Shown piece by piece: positions 24,004 to 24,772 of a stretch of 24,772 nt of DNA. Within the stretch, counting starts at the first letter, position 1. Each line of letters starts with the position of its first letter. Below the pieces are notes generated by a model that was given only the letters and a program-made list of their open reading frames with translations, was not told the origin of the DNA and did not search any database. A program made the position numbers and the translations under genes. Source of the stretch: Alphaproteobacteria bacterium (GTDB taxonomy: Bacteria > Pseudomonadota > Alphaproteobacteria > Rhizobiales > Aestuariivirgaceae); assembly GCA_024639035.1 (NCBI GenBank), contig JAHEJE010000007.1, positions 1 through 24,772 of the forward strand. Direction: 5' to 3'.

Positions 24004-24772
<769 letters not shown>

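Overview
The window is a chromosomal stretch of a GC-rich alphaproteobacterium, most likely from the Hyphomicrobiales (Rhizobiales) or a close relative. The assignment rests on gene content and order: rne, amiC, mrcA and prfB in a row, a bactofilin with an M23 peptidase, and an iscR-led suf operon whose first desulfurase is IscS-like. No tRNA, rRNA, CRISPR, transposase or prophage gene was recognised, and base composition looks even throughout. This is mainly a housekeeping region; the interest lies in control elements and gene junctions.

Layout. Positions 1-1211 (minus) hold a secreted M48 metalloprotease with a TPR-like C-terminus, cut by the left edge. Next come a PLP aminotransferase and a LysE-type exporter (1353-3135, plus), 7 bases apart. 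RNase E (3205-5610, minus) is divergent from amiC (6202, plus) across 591 bases that hold a good rne promoter and a leader of about 290 nt. amiC, mrcA (PBP1A) and prfB follow on the plus strand; prfB keeps the classical +1 programmed frameshift (CTT TGA C). A minus-strand block holds a bactofilin, an M23 peptidase whose 3' end overlaps the bactofilin start, and a single-cysteine Bcp peroxiredoxin. A large AsmA/YhdP-like protein (plus) ends one base from the end of convergent tyrS (minus).

The right part holds a divergently transcribed operon anmK - phytanoyl-CoA-dioxygenase-like gene - DUF1330 gene, a GC-rich nested inverted repeat of the dispersed intergenic type, a small alpha/beta hydrolase (minus), then iscR - cysteine desulfurase - sufB (plus, cut by the right edge).

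How the genes fit together. Many of them serve the envelope: peptidoglycan synthesis (PBP1A), septal or cell-wall cleavage (AmiC, M23), shape (bactofilin), wall recycling (AnmK), outer-membrane quality control (M48) and lipid transport (AsmA-like). The right end is an Fe-S assembly operon with a near-consensus type-1 IscR operator on its promoter. Its leader also carries a 30-codon open frame with a Cys-Cys-Arg-Cys run, ending in an ATGA overlap with iscR. That frame is the most speculative and most novel candidate here.
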